Assembly: GCA_947502265.1 (NCBI GenBank)
Contig: CANMZB010000016.1
Coordinates: forward strand, 1-64,000
DNA: 64,000 bases
Source: an uncultured Sulfitobacter sp.
GTDB taxonomy: Bacteria > Pseudomonadota > Alphaproteobacteria > Rhodobacterales > Rhodobacteraceae
Direction: 5' to 3'
A model generated the notes under the pieces. It did no database searches. It had not been told where the DNA came from and saw nothing but the letters and a program-made list of their open reading frames with translations. Shown in pieces: positions 19,580 through 30,594 of the stretch (positions within the stretch are counted from its first letter, which is position 1; the number at the start of each line of letters is the position of its first letter). The position numbers and the translations under genes were made by a program.

Positions 19580-20040
19580 GCGTTGGCGTCCTTGAACAGA
19601 GGTCGCCCGTCGCTGCGCATTTCATGACTGATCACAACAAGATCAGTCATGATCAAGTCCTGCGTCATGAGCATCAGAAATTGCCGTGCCGGAGGGGCAC
19701 GCGGCAAGGGGCGGTTATTTGGTTTTAAAAAGACGGGGTTTTGGCGGGGGGCGAGGACCGCCGGGATGTCGAGCAGCGTTAACCACAAATTCGCGCCAAG
19801 AGACGCATCCTGTGGCGCGCCGATCAATTGGCAGCAGGTCAGACAATCATAACAGTTTTCAGCAGGTTCGAATGGTGTTTCGCCGATGTTGACACGCACT
19901 GTTTCGAGAGTGCCGTTGGCGCATATTTCCATAGTAAAGACGTTGCCACCACCGCCTGTCGCAGCCATCGCAAACGGCCCATACAGGGTGACGCATACAA
20001 TTAGTAGCAGCCGAGGCAAAAGAGAAAGCGCGCGTTTCAT
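19576..20040 (-). CDS. nosC: NosC-like exported protein, first gene of the nos cluster
   Basis: This 154-aa protein has a hydrophobic signal segment ending AMAA. It contains a conserved-looking cluster CYDCLTCCQL (CxxCxxCC). In Paracoccus the nos cluster starts with nosC, which encodes a protein of unknown function with a CxxCxxC motif. Position and motif both fit. The Cys cluster suggests metal or redox chemistry, but no activity is established. The C-terminal part is Pro/Arg-rich and ordinary. No clear ribosome-binding site precedes the ATG. The gene overlaps nosR by ATGA. Confidence 0.8.
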   Translation of the reverse strand: MKRALSLLPRLLLIVCVTLYGPFAMAATGGGGNVFTMEICANGTLETVRVNIGETPFEPAENCYDCLTCCQLIGAPQDASLGANLWLTLLDIPAVLAPRQNPVFLKPNNRPLPRAPPARQFLMLMTQDLIMTDLVVISHEMRSDGRPLFKDANA

Positions 20041-20074
20041 ATCGGCTGCTTATCAATGATCCAAACGTAGTCCT

Positions 20075-20088
20075 TTGATCTAGCGCAA
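20075..20088 (-). promoter_or_regulatory. FNR/NnrR-type binding site upstream of nosC
   Basis: TTGATCTAGCGCAA (TTGCGCTAGATCAA on the gene strand) matches the FNR/Dnr/NnrR dyad TTGAT-N4-ATCAA except for two bases in one half. It is 34 bp in front of the nosC ATG. This fits anoxic or NO-dependent control of the cluster. Which CRP/FNR-family regulator binds cannot be told from the site. Confidence 0.6.
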
Positions 20089-20220
20089 AGTCTGTCAACT
20101 AAATCAAGATTCACGAGATCATTATTTAACGGCCCTTGTCGAAGGCACGCGGGTCACAGAGCGCTTACCGAACGGCAAATCATGTTAGTGATGTGCAGGA
20201 GCCGTCTCATATGGCAGTCG

Positions 20221-20231
20221 CCCCCCCCCCC
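20221..20231. repeat. Homopolymer of 11 C
   Basis: An uninterrupted run of 11 C in the spacer upstream of nosC. It falls in codons 4-7 of a short rightward ORF (20211-20363). Such a run is prone to slippage in replication and in sequencing. Confidence 0.9.
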
Positions 20232-20274
20232 GATGCGGCGTCGCAAAGCGTCCCGCGCAAAGAACTCGGGAGCC

Positions 20275-20301
20275 CGGATTGGCCACTTTGCAGCCAATCC
20301 G
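20275..20301. terminator. Inverted repeat downstream of the DEAD-box helicase gene
   Basis: CGGATTGGC and GCCAATCCG form a perfect 9-bp stem with a 9-base loop. It lies 75 bp beyond the stop of the leftward helicase gene. There is no T-tract on that strand, while the other strand reads ATTTTCTAATTT. It may be a terminator or a protein-binding dyad. A related ATTGGC-N8-GCCAAT dyad lies in front of ihfA. Confidence 0.35.
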
Positions 20302-20375
20302 ATTTTCTAATTTCGACATTCACCACCAAAGGCCGACCTTGCGGCGGGTCTTTACCGGAATGACACTATGCGATC

Positions 20376-21689
20376 TCAGGCGTTGGCAGGCTTGCCGCCG
20401 CCACCGGCACCGCTGCGCCGCCGACGGCTTGCACCAGCGGGCTTGGCACCACCGCCACCCGCACCTTGGGGACGGCCACCGCCGCCCTGCCCGCGTCCGC
20501 GTCCACCGCCGCCGCCACGTCCACCGCGCCCCTTTGGCTTATCCGGAATTTCCATCGCTTCCCATGGACGCCCCGACGCCACGGGAATCGAGATTTTCAT
20601 GGTTTTCTGGATGTCTTTCAGCTCGCCCATCTCGTCGGGTGCGCAAAAAGCGATCGCCGCCCCGTCTTTGCCTGCGCGGGCCGTCCGCCCGATGCGGTGG
20701 ACATAGTTGTCGGGCACATTGGGCAGCTCATAGTTATAGACGTGCCGCACGTCGGGAATATCAAGACCCCGCGCAGCCACATCTGTCGCAACCAGCACGG
20801 TGATTTCACCGGCTTTGAACGCTTCAATCGCGCGGTCACGCTGTCCCTGGGATTTGTTGCCGTGGATCGACGCCGCCTTAAAGCCCGCCTTGACCAGATC
20901 CTTCATCAGCTTTTCACAGCCGTGCTTCGTGCGGCCAAAGACCAGCGCACGTTCATCGCGGTGCTTGTCCAGCAGCTCGATCAACAGCGACTTTTTCTCG
21001 GCCTTGGCGATGAAATGCACCTCTTGCGTCACCTTGTCCGCCGCCTTGCCGGGAGGCGAAACTTCGATGCGGATCGGCGATTGCAGATAGCTGTTGGCAA
21101 TCTCGTTCATCAGTTTGGGCATCGTGGCGGAAAACAGGAACGTCTGGCGGCTTTTCGGGATCACCTGACTGATTTTACGCAGATCATGGATGAAACCCAT
21201 GTCCAGCATCTGGTCCGCCTCGTCGAGCACAAGGAAAGTCGCCGCATCAAGGCGCACCGCACGCCGGTCCATCAGGTCCAGCAGGCGGCCCGGTGTCGCC
21301 ACCAATATATCCACACCCGGCGAAAGACGCTTGATCTGGGTGTTGATCGACTGCCCCCCCACAACCATTGCTACCTTCAACGGCGTTCCCTCGGCGTAGG
21401 CGCGCAAATGCACGCTGATCTGGGTTGCCAGTTCGCGCGTGGGGGCAAGCACCAGACCACGCACATGCTTGGGCAAAGGTCGCCCCTCCATCTCAAGCAT
21501 CCGGGCCACAAGCGGGATACCGAACGCGGCTGTTTTGCCGGTACCGGTCTGTGCCAGCCCCATCACGTCACGGCCATTCATGCCATGCGGGATCGCCTGT
21601 TTCTGGATCGGCGTCGGCTCTTTCAGCCCCATCGCCGCAAGTCGTTTTACCAAGGCTGCGGGCAGCCCCATCATATCAAAATCGCTCAT
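20376..21689 (-). CDS. DEAD-box ATP-dependent RNA helicase (RhlE-like)
   Basis: This 437-aa RNA helicase has all core motifs: Q-motif PTPIQ, motif I AQTGTGKT, PTRELA, DEAD, SAT, and HRIGRTARAG. The last 50 residues are a basic Gly/Arg-rich tail (RGGRGGGGGRGRG) typical of RhlE-type proteins and likely to bind RNA. It probably remodels ribosome-assembly intermediates or mRNA, often in the cold. The ATG at 21689 was chosen because the helicase fold begins there. An in-frame start at 21824 adds residues with no similarity to the family. Confidence 0.93.
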   Translation of the reverse strand: MSDFDMMGLPAALVKRLAAMGLKEPTPIQKQAIPHGMNGRDVMGLAQTGTGKTAAFGIPLVARMLEMEGRPLPKHVRGLVLAPTRELATQISVHLRAYAEGTPLKVAMVVGGQSINTQIKRLSPGVDILVATPGRLLDLMDRRAVRLDAATFLVLDEADQMLDMGFIHDLRKISQVIPKSRQTFLFSATMPKLMNEIANSYLQSPIRIEVSPPGKAADKVTQEVHFIAKAEKKSLLIELLDKHRDERALVFGRTKHGCEKLMKDLVKAGFKAASIHGNKSQGQRDRAIEAFKAGEITVLVATDVAARGLDIPDVRHVYNYELPNVPDNYVHRIGRTARAGKDGAAIAFCAPDEMGELKDIQKTMKISIPVASGRPWEAMEIPDKPKGRGGRGGGGGRGRGQGGGGRPQGAGGGGAKPAGASRRRRSGAGGGGKPANA

Positions 21690-21992
21690 CTCAAACTCAC
21701 TTCTGGCGCCACAGACAAGGTCCGGGCGCGTGTATCGGGTGCGCAAAAAACGGATCGCAGGAACGGGCCAATTGCCACGATCCTGTCCGGATGCGTCTGG
21801 CCCCACGCGTGATTTTGGGAACAATGGGCGGCCTCGGCTAGCAGATCATATGATATGTGCTGCACCTGCTCACGCGGCAGAAGGCGTCGCCTGAGTGTCA
21901 AATGAGGCTTGGCGGCGCAGAAGTCAACGCCTGCTCTGGCCATCGGCGTGGCACCATCCTATGTCTCACGCAACGTAAGAAAAGGATTTCCC
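21690..21992. other. 303-bp divergent spacer between helicase and NYN genes
   Basis: This region should hold promoters for both divergent genes and a long 5' leader for the helicase. A leftward frame stays open through part of it but has no ribosome-binding site and no recognisable fold. No RNA gene or strong dyad was seen. Confidence 0.5.
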
Positions 21993-22703
21993 ATGCCAGA
22001 CCGCGCGATACCGACCCGCGACCGCCCGCTTCTTGCCGTGCTGATCGACGCTGACAATGTCCCCGCCAAACATGCCCAAGCTATTCTGCGCGAGATTACC
22101 GCCATCGGAGAGCCCGCGCTGCGGCGTGTTTATGGCGACTGGTCAAGCGACCGGTTGAAGCCGTGGAATGACAAGCTGTTGTCGCTCGGCCTTGTGGCGG
22201 TGCAGGAAACGGCAAACACCAAGGGCAAGAACGCCTCGGACATCGGGCTGGTGATTGATGCGATGGACATCTTGCATCAGGGCCGGTTCGACGGCTTTGT
22301 GCTTGTCTCATCCGACAGCGATTTCACCGCCCTTGCCAACCGCTTGCGCGAGGACGGATTGACGGTGATTGGTATCGGCGAGAAAAAAGCGCCCGAAGCG
22401 CTGCGCAATGTGTGCAACCGGTTCATCTTTATCGAGAACCTTGACAGCGAAGACCGCGCGCAAAAGCAGATCAACGAGAAATCATCGGCCGCCCTGCCCC
22501 TGATCGCCAGCGCGATGGGAAAAATCGATCAGGAGGACGATTGGTATAACCTTGGCCAGATCGGCCAGACGGTACAGGCCGCGCATCCCGATTTCGATAC
22601 CCGCAGCTATGGTCACGGCAAGTTGTCGGCGCTGGTGCGTGACATTCCCGAACTGGAAACCCAAAAGGCGGGCGCGCGTCTGCTTGTGCGGCTCAAAAAG
22701 TAG
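21993..22703 (+). CDS. NYN (PIN-like) domain ribonuclease with OST-HTH/LOTUS-like C-terminus
   Basis: This 236-aa protein opens with LLAVLIDADNVPAKH and later has VLVSSDSDFTALA. These carry the acidic residues of NYN/LabA-type nuclease domains (about residues 10-150). The C-terminal 70 residues (IGQTVQAAHPDFDTRSYG and following) resemble an OST-HTH/LOTUS RNA-binding domain. The pair suggests an RNA-targeting nuclease, but the substrate is unknown. AAAGGA precedes the ATG. The 3' end overlaps the convergent AbrB-family gene by 11 bp. Confidence 0.85.
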   Translation: MPDRAIPTRDRPLLAVLIDADNVPAKHAQAILREITAIGEPALRRVYGDWSSDRLKPWNDKLLSLGLVAVQETANTKGKNASDIGLVIDAMDILHQGRFDGFVLVSSDSDFTALANRLREDGLTVIGIGEKKAPEALRNVCNRFIFIENLDSEDRAQKQINEKSSAALPLIASAMGKIDQEDDWYNLGQIGQTVQAAHPDFDTRSYGHGKLSALVRDIPELETQKAGARLLVRLKK

Positions 22704-23784
22704 AGCCGCGCGCCATCAGCGGCAAAAGCACGCTGAGAACGAACAACCGCGTGATGTGACAAGCCGCGACAAATCCGGGAACCACGCCGAGCACCACGCC
22801 CATGGCGATCATTGTCTCAAGCCCGCCGGGCGCAAAGGCGACCAATACATGCGACGGCGGCATCCCGAGCGCCACAGCAACCACAAACGCCGCAACCGCA
22901 GCGACAACAACAGCGATCACGGTAATCGCCAGCCCCGCGCCAAGGTTGCGCAGCAAATCCGCCGCGCGAATGTCCGCAAAGCGCGTCCCGATCAACGCCC
23001 CAAGCGCCAGATAGGCCGGCATCACCAGCCAGTCGGGCATACCACCGCTTTGCAAACCAGAAAGCTGCCAGCCCCCCGACGCAAGCATCGCACCGATCAG
23101 CAGCGGCGCAGGCACGCGTAACCGTGCCAGCCCCAGCGCCACAATCCACGCAGCCCCCGCCAGCAGCCCAAGCGTCCACAACGGCCAGCCCGCGCCCGGA
23201 GGTGCAAGCGGGCCGGACATATCAACCCCGAAGGCCACGGCGACAAACGGCACAACCAGCGTCAGCAACAACAACCGCACCGATTGCACTACTGAAATGC
23301 GGATCACATCCTGCCCGCTGCCCTCGGCCATCGCGATTACAAAACTCAGATGCCCCGGAGATCCCGCCAGCAGCGCCGCATAGGGCGCAAAGCCAAAACC
23401 GCGCACCAGCAAAAAGCGCGAGGCCAGCATCGTGATCCATGTCACCAGAAATATCCCCGCAAACGCCAGCGGCCAGCGCAGCATCGTGGCCACCGCATCA
23501 GAATTAAATCCGCTGCCCACGGCCATGCCCAATAACATGAAACAGGCATCGCGCGCGCGCGGATCAATCCCGACGGGAAGGCGCGCAAGCCCACACAGGC
23601 TCACTGCCACGGCGGGGCCGGTCAACATGTAGACGGGCATGTGCAGCGCCCGCGCAAGCCACGCGCCAACCAGCGCCACTGCCAGCGTCAGACCCGTCCG
23701 GGCCATCGAAGATCGTATGTCGCGCGGTTGCATGGCCGCAGGGCTATCACCCCACCTCTTGCACAGCCAGCTTGAAAAGCGCAT
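22693..23784 (-). CDS. AbrB-family integral membrane protein
   Basis: This very hydrophobic protein has about ten membrane segments arranged as two similar halves, each with an AGSPGHLSFV/APGGLETMIA-type loop. That is the AbrB-duplication family (often annotated as putative ammonia monooxygenase, a label without support). Its transport role is unknown. The start is uncertain. The ATG at 23784 has GAAGG close upstream; the ATG at 23733 (MQPRDIRSS) begins nearer to the first helix. The gene is divergent from the EamA gene. Confidence 0.82.
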   Translation of the reverse strand: MRFSSWLCKRWGDSPAAMQPRDIRSSMARTGLTLAVALVGAWLARALHMPVYMLTGPAVAVSLCGLARLPVGIDPRARDACFMLLGMAVGSGFNSDAVATMLRWPLAFAGIFLVTWITMLASRFLLVRGFGFAPYAALLAGSPGHLSFVIAMAEGSGQDVIRISVVQSVRLLLLTLVVPFVAVAFGVDMSGPLAPPGAGWPLWTLGLLAGAAWIVALGLARLRVPAPLLIGAMLASGGWQLSGLQSGGMPDWLVMPAYLALGALIGTRFADIRAADLLRNLGAGLAITVIAVVVAAVAAFVVAVALGMPPSHVLVAFAPGGLETMIAMGVVLGVVPGFVAACHITRLFVLSVLLPLMARGSTF

Positions 23785-23817
23785 CACGCCTTCGAAACAA
23801 CGGGTTGGAACAGGCAC

Positions 23818-26036
<2,219 letters not shown>

Positions 26037-26063
26037 TCCACGGGGGCAACTAGACCCGCACAA

Positions 26064-26092
26064 AAAAGGGAGGGCAAAGCGCCCTCCCTTTT
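26064..26092 (+). terminator. Rho-independent terminator of eno
   Basis: AAAAGGGAGGGC and GCCCTCCCTTTT form a 12-bp stem around a five-base loop. The 3' arm ends in a T-run. The A-run on the left arm also makes it usable for the convergent PRC-barrel gene. Confidence 0.85.
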
Positions 26093-26110
26093 CCGTTTAT
26101 AATGTCCAAG

Positions 26111-26539
26111 TCAGTCCCAGATATCGTCGTCGATCTCGGGAAGCGCCTTAAGCTGTTCTTCGGTCAGGTTGGTGACGTAGGCATAGCTTTTTGCGTCATC
26201 GATGGCGAAACGCACACTGTCGAGCGGGATAATCACGTCACGGTCTCCGATGCCGAGAAACCCGCCCACTTCGGCCAGAAGTGCGACCATTTTGCCCTCA
26301 CGGTCCAGCAAAATATCATCAATTTCGCCGACTTTCGTCCATGAAGTATCGACTGCCTGATAGGCCGTGCCGCCGGACCAGACTGTGTCGCCTTCAGCAA
26401 CGTCCATCCGATAGATCGCGCCGTCCGTAATCTTGTCAGCGGGGACAAAAGACATCGGGTCCATGTGTACTTCGGCAAAAGCGGATGTGGCGGCGAGGGA
26501 TAAAAACGTGCCTGTGATCAAAGATGTCGTCAGTTTCAT
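26111..26539 (-). CDS. Exported PRC-barrel domain protein
   Basis: This 142-aa protein has a Sec signal peptide ending SAFAE and then a single PRC-barrel-like domain (about residues 60-130; VGEIDDILLDREGKMVALL). PRC barrels mediate protein-protein contacts. The exported alphaproteobacterial versions have no defined role. GGAG precedes the ATG. A 23-codon ORF with a strong ribosome-binding site lies in its leader (26559-26630). Confidence 0.85.
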   Translation of the reverse strand: MKLTTSLITGTFLSLAATSAFAEVHMDPMSFVPADKITDGAIYRMDVAEGDTVWSGGTAYQAVDTSWTKVGEIDDILLDREGKMVALLAEVGGFLGIGDRDVIIPLDSVRFAIDDAKSYAYVTNLTEEQLKALPEIDDDIWD

Positions 26540-26558
26540 CTGGAAACTCCATTATAGT

Positions 26559-26630
26559 TCATTCACAAACATAACGCCCGACATGCGATTTTAGGTCCGG
26601 CAAAACCATTCTTTTTTCGTCGAATATCAT
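26559..26630 (-). CDS. Possible 23-codon leader ORF upstream of the PRC-barrel gene
   Basis: On the minus strand GGGAGGG lies five bases ahead of an ATG that opens 23 codons (MIFDEKRMVLPDLKSHVGR and four more) and stops 19 bp before the PRC-barrel ATG. The ribosome-binding site is part of the leader repeat shared with the GMC gene. No function is known. It may be a leader peptide or chance. Confidence 0.3.
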   Translation of the reverse strand: MIFDEKRMVLPDLKSHVGRYVCE

Positions 26631-26632
26631 TT

Positions 26633-26672
26633 CACCCTCCCTGCGGTCTTCGCAGGCAACATCCGCCACACC
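26633..26672 (-). repeat. Leader repeat, copy 2
   Basis: Blocks at 26633-26645 and 26658-26672 are identical to those at 3359-3371 and 3386-3400. On the minus strand the copy forms CCTGCG-AAGAC-CGCAGG, a hairpin whose 3' arm touches the GGGAGGG that precedes the 23-codon ORF. Confidence 0.6.
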
Positions 26673-26698
26673 AAAAAGTATTTGGAGTTAACACGTTA

Positions 26699-27217
26699 AT
26701 GCCTGACGCTACGATTAAAATTCGCCCCAACACCCTGCCATCCGATCTCGATGCGGTCAGAGCGCTCTGCTGGGATTACCGCGCCCACCTTCAAAACCTG
26801 TCTGACACCGAAGCCGGGCTGGTGGCGACATTCTATCCCGAACCGAAATATCGCGCCCTTATGGAGACGCTTGAGACGGAACATGCCCGCCCGCAGGGGA
26901 TCATCCTGCTGGCAGAACTGAACGGCCAGATCATCGGCTGTGGTATGTCACGCGCGATTGACCCGCAAACCTCCGAGATCAAACGCCTCTTTGTCACAGC
27001 CGAAGGGCGCGGCCACGGCATCGCGCGGCGTCTGATGACGGCGCTGATGGATCAGGCCCGCGATGACGGCTATGCCCGTGTCGTGCTCGACACGTCGCGC
27101 AACCTGACCGCCGCGCGCGCGCTATATGCCGCCATGGGCCTGCAAGAGCGCGGACCCTATCAGGACATCCCCGCGCACGCCCTGCCCCATCTGATCTTTT
27201 TCGAGGCGCTGCTGTGA
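26699..27217 (+). CDS. GNAT family N-acetyltransferase
   Basis: This 172-aa protein has a GNAT fold with the acetyl-CoA-binding motif A in VTAEGRGHGIARRLM and a following VVLDTSRNLTAARALYAAMG. The acceptor is unknown. GGAG lies upstream of the ATG. It ends four bases before the convergent end of anmK. Confidence 0.9.
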   Translation: MPDATIKIRPNTLPSDLDAVRALCWDYRAHLQNLSDTEAGLVATFYPEPKYRALMETLETEHARPQGIILLAELNGQIIGCGMSRAIDPQTSEIKRLFVTAEGRGHGIARRLMTALMDQARDDGYARVVLDTSRNLTAARALYAAMGLQERGPYQDIPAHALPHLIFFEALL

Positions 27218-27221
27218 CGGG

Positions 27222-28343
27222 TTAGCCCGCGCCGGACGCCGATGGCACGCTCACCGTGCCGCCGCCGACCGCCGCCGCAACGCCGGTGGTTGTCGCGCAG
27301 GACGTGGGCAGCCCCCGCGCCACGCGCACGGCAAGATAGGCAAACGCCTGCGCCTCCAGCATATCACCGTCCAGCCCCGCGTCTTCTACCGGAACGACAG
27401 GGCAATCCAGCGAGACTTGAAGCATCTGCATCAACACCGGGTTGTGCCGCCCGCCGCCCGTCACCAAAAGACGGGACGGGGCAACGGGGCAATGTTGCAT
27501 GGCTTCGGCGACACCCGCCGCACACATTGCCGTAAGCGTGGCTGCTGCATCCGCATCGGACAGTTCGTTTACCAACGCGACCATCTCGGCAAAATCGTTT
27601 CGGTCAAGGGACTTGGGCGGCATACGGGCGAAATACGGCTCGGCCAGAAACAGCTCAAGCGCGCCGGTTTCCACGGTGCCGCGCCGCGCCACTGCGCCGT
27701 CCTTGTCATAGGACAGACCCAGACGCGCCTGCATCAGATCGTTCATGGGTGCGTTGGCAGGGCCGGTATCGAAGGCCAACAGCGCACCGGTAGCCTGGGG
27801 GGCGTCGATCGACGGGTCCACCCACGTCAGATTGCCCACACCGCCCAGATTAAGAAACGCAACCGGCTCGGACGCGCCAATGTAACGTGCGCAGGCGTGA
27901 TGGAAGAACGGCGCCAGCGGCGCGCCTTCGCCGCCAAGCTCCACATCAGCCGAGCGGAAATCCCACACCACCGGCACCCCCAGATGGTCCGCCAGAAGCG
28001 CGCCATCGCCCACTTGAAGCGTGCGGCGCACGCGCGGCGCGTGGGCAAGGGTCTGACCGTGAAAGCCGATCAACGCCACATCTCGGTAGTCTTCCAGCGC
28101 TTCAAGATGGGCCTGCTCGATAACGCGGGCCGCTGCGTCCACATCCGCGCCCGCCCACTGGCCGAAACCGGCGGCGATGGTTGCGCGCTCCTGTGCCGAA
28201 TAGCCGCGATAGGACGACCGCCCGAACCGCGTGATCGTATGCCCGTCGGTTTCCAGAACCGCCACATCCACCCCATCAAGCGACGTGCCTGACATGGCTC
28301 CGGCCGCGCGCACGACACCTGTTTTCGCAATTGCTTTGCCCAT
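27222..28343 (-). CDS. anmK: Anhydro-N-acetylmuramic acid kinase AnmK
   Basis: This 373-aa kinase phosphorylates and opens 1,6-anhydro-MurNAc in peptidoglycan recycling. The N-terminal [13 protein letters not shown] and the internal [10 protein letters not shown] and [14 protein letters not shown] are AnmK signatures. It is divergent from tyrS with an 86-bp spacer. NagZ, another recycling enzyme, is encoded 15 kb away in this window. Confidence 0.96.
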   Translation of the reverse strand: MGKAIAKTGVVRAAGAMSGTSLDGVDVAVLETDGHTITRFGRSSYRGYSAQERATIAAGFGQWAGADVDAAARVIEQAHLEALEDYRDVALIGFHGQTLAHAPRVRRTLQVGDGALLADHLGVPVVWDFRSADVELGGEGAPLAPFFHHACARYIGASEPVAFLNLGGVGNLTWVDPSIDAPQATGALLAFDTGPANAPMNDLMQARLGLSYDKDGAVARRGTVETGALELFLAEPYFARMPPKSLDRNDFAEMVALVNELSDADAAATLTAMCAAGVAEAMQHCPVAPSRLLVTGGGRHNPVLMQMLQVSLDCPVVPVEDAGLDGDMLEAQAFAYLAVRVARGLPTSCATTTGVAAAVGGGTVSVPSASGAG

Positions 28344-28429
28344 TTGTTCCCCGTCCGCATAATGGCGTCTTTTCCTTTGGCACCACTGGGCCTATAGATG
28401 CCCCGCAACACGACCGAAGGGCAAGCGCC

Positions 28430-29680
28430 ATGACATACCACCCCAAATCAGAATTCATCTCTTTGATGAAAGAACGCGGCTTTCTCGCCGATTGCACCGA
28501 CTATCAAGGCCTTGACGAGGCGTTGGCCAAAGGCGCGCAGCCCGCTTATGTCGGTTATGACGCGACCGCGAAATCACTGCATGTGGGCCATCTGCTTAAT
28601 ATCATGATGCTGCGCTGGTTGCAGAAATCCGGCAACAGGCCGATCACCCTGATGGGCGGCGGCACCACCAAGGTGGGCGATCCCAGCTTTCGGGCGGATG
28701 AACGCCCCCTGCTGACTCCGGACCAGATCAACGCCAACATCGACGGGATGCAGCAGGTCTTTGCCAAATACCTGACCTACGGCGATGGGCCGTCCGATGC
28801 GTTGATGCTCAACAATGCCGAATGGCTCGACGGGTTGAATTACCTTGATTTCCTGCGCGACATCGGGCGGCATTTTTCGGTCAACCGGATGTTGTCCTTT
28901 GAATCCGTCAAATCGCGCCTCGACCGCGAGCAATCGTTGTCGTTCCTCGAATTCAACTACATGATCCTGCAAGCCTATGATTTCATGGAGCTGCACCGCA
29001 GGTACGGCTGCATCCTGCAAATGGGCGGTTCCGATCAGTGGGGCAATATCGTTAACGGTATTGATCTGACGCGCCGCGTAATCGGCGGTGAGGTCTACGG
29101 CCTGACCTCGCCGCTGCTGACCACATCCGACGGCAAGAAAATGGGCAAATCCCAAGGCGGCGCGATCTGGCTCAACCCCGACATGCTTTCGCCCTACGAA
29201 TTCTGGCAGTTCTGGCGCAACACCACCGATGCCGATGTGGGCCGCTTTCTCAAGCTGTATACCGAATTGCCGGTCGCCGAATGCGAACGTCTGGGCGCGC
29301 TTGAAGGGTCCGAAATCAACGCTGCCAAGATTCGTCTTGCGAATGAGGTCACGGCCCTGCTGCACGGTGCGGAGGCTGCGGCAAATGCCGAATCCACCGC
29401 ACATGAGGTATTCGAAAAAGGCGGCGTGGGCGATGACCTGCCTTCACTGACGCTGACGCGCGATGAGGTGGGCGATGGCATCTCCATTGTTCAGCTGATT
29501 GTGAAATCGGGTCTTGCCGGATCAGGCAAAGAGGCCAAGCGCCTGATTTCCGAGAATGGCGCGCGGATCAACGATGAACCGCTGGACGATGCAGGACTTA
29601 TGCTGGACGCTGCTGCGCTTTCCTCTCCGGTCAAGCTCTCGGCGGGTAAAAAGCGGCACGCGCTGGTCCAAATCGGTTAA
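28430..29680 (+). CDS. tyrS: Tyrosyl-tRNA synthetase
   Basis: This 416-aa class I synthetase charges tRNA-Tyr. It has the HIGH-like motif HVGHLLN, the GGSDQWGNI tyrosine/ATP site, the KMSKS-like KKMGKSQ and a C-terminal S4 RNA-binding domain ([17 protein letters not shown]). The ATG at 28430 follows GAAGG. An in-frame start at 28331 would lie within the anmK leader. Confidence 0.97.
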   Translation: MTYHPKSEFISLMKERGFLADCTDYQGLDEALAKGAQPAYVGYDATAKSLHVGHLLNIMMLRWLQKSGNRPITLMGGGTTKVGDPSFRADERPLLTPDQINANIDGMQQVFAKYLTYGDGPSDALMLNNAEWLDGLNYLDFLRDIGRHFSVNRMLSFESVKSRLDREQSLSFLEFNYMILQAYDFMELHRRYGCILQMGGSDQWGNIVNGIDLTRRVIGGEVYGLTSPLLTTSDGKKMGKSQGGAIWLNPDMLSPYEFWQFWRNTTDADVGRFLKLYTELPVAECERLGALEGSEINAAKIRLANEVTALLHGAEAAANAESTAHEVFEKGGVGDDLPSLTLTRDEVGDGISIVQLIVKSGLAGSGKEAKRLISENGARINDEPLDDAGLMLDAAALSSPVKLSAGKKRHALVQIG

Positions 29681-29703
29681 GACCGCGTTAAACCGCCCTT
29701 AAC
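29677..29703 (+). promoter_or_regulatory. Three phased TTAA half-sites, CtrA-box-like
   Basis: TTAA occurs at 29677, 29688 and 29699, each exactly 11 bp apart. This gives two overlapping TTAA-N7-TTAA sites, the last one with the full TTAAC half of the CtrA consensus. The array lies 24-50 bp in front of the next gene's ATG. The first half-site includes the tyrS stop codon. Confidence 0.5.
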
Positions 29704-29727
29704 CAAAACGGGCGCAGTCTGGCGGGC

Positions 29728-30558
29728 ATGTTCGATGCCACGCCAGACACCCCGGATCGCTCCTTGATGCAAGACCGCGCCTTTGCGGCGGCGCTGCGGT
29801 TGTGCGGGGAGAATCCTGTCACCCTGCCCTCCGGCCTTGTGCTGCTCAGCCGCCGGATTGCGGGTGTGCCGCTGTTGATGCTGCCACGCGCAACGCCACC
29901 ACCGGATTTACATGTGCAACTTCGCCAGGCGGGCTTGCATCGCCGCCCGTTGATCCTCTCTCCCGAAACGCCCTGTGCCTTGCCGCGCGCGCTGCGCATT
30001 GGTGCCTCACAGCAGATGTGGCAACTTGATCTGGAGGTTACGCCTGAAGTGTGCCGCGCCGCGCTGCATCAAAAGTGGCGTCATCAGCTTGTGCAGGCGG
30101 AGCGTGGCCCGCTGCGGATTCGCCAACGCCCGCTGACGCCCGATCATCCGCTGCTGCCCGTTGAGGAGGCGCAATCGCGCACCCGTCGTTATCGTAACTG
30201 GCCCCGCGCGCTGACAGCTGCCTTTGCGCAGGTGGCCCCCGGTCAAACGCAGATATTTACCGCCCTGATGCGCGGTCATGAAGTGGCCCACATGCTGTTT
30301 CTGACCCATGGGAGCCGCGCGACCTATCATATCGGCCACACGACCGCTGCCGGACGCGCCACCCACGCGCATAATCTGCTGTTGTGGGAGGCGTCTCTAT
30401 GGCTTGCCAGCAAAGGTATCACGCGCCTCGATCTGGGCCGCTCAACGCCCGAAAAAACCGGCCTTGAGCGGTTCAAAGCGCGCACAGGTGCGCGGCGCGT
30501 GACCACAGGCGGGACTTGGCTGCGCTGGAACCCTCTTGCACAGGGTCACGTCCCGTGA
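29728..30558 (+). CDS. FemAB/GNAT-like acyltransferase-fold protein
   Basis: This 276-aa protein shows a C-terminal GNAT_6-like stretch (about residues 170-265): FTALMRGHEVAHMLFLTHG, then ATYHIGHTT, and LLWEASLWLASKGITRLDLG, with a final TGLERFKARTGA. This is the pattern of FemAB-like peptidyl or acyl transferases. The N-terminal half is not recognised. The substrate is unknown; cell-envelope modification is one possibility. A CtrA-like triple site lies directly upstream. Confidence 0.75.
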   Translation: MFDATPDTPDRSLMQDRAFAAALRLCGENPVTLPSGLVLLSRRIAGVPLLMLPRATPPPDLHVQLRQAGLHRRPLILSPETPCALPRALRIGASQQMWQLDLEVTPEVCRAALHQKWRHQLVQAERGPLRIRQRPLTPDHPLLPVEEAQSRTRRYRNWPRALTAAFAQVAPGQTQIFTALMRGHEVAHMLFLTHGSRATYHIGHTTAAGRATHAHNLLLWEASLWLASKGITRLDLGRSTPEKTGLERFKARTGARRVTTGGTWLRWNPLAQGHVP

Positions 30559-30594
30559 TCATTTGAACACCTGTTCGATAAGGGAGCTTTCGCG

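Larger units (their letters stand above)
20041..20375. other. 335-bp intergenic region upstream of nosC
   Basis: This spacer lies between the leftward nos cluster and the end of the leftward helicase gene. It holds the FNR/NnrR-like box (20075-20088), a run of 11 C (20221-20231), an inverted repeat (20275-20301) and a doubtful 50-codon rightward ORF (20211-20363) with AGGAG ahead of its ATG. Nothing else was recognised. Confidence 0.6.

Noticed and set aside
20376-20540. Glycine/arginine-rich tail as a possible repeat element
   Set aside because: It is the normal RGG-like C-terminus of the RhlE-type helicase, not a separate element.
21686-21943. Leftward frame in the helicase-NYN spacer with a KPHLTLR segment resembling 2H phosphoesterases
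   Set aside because: Only one short motif-like match and no second HxT motif. The frame overlaps the helicase start and leader.
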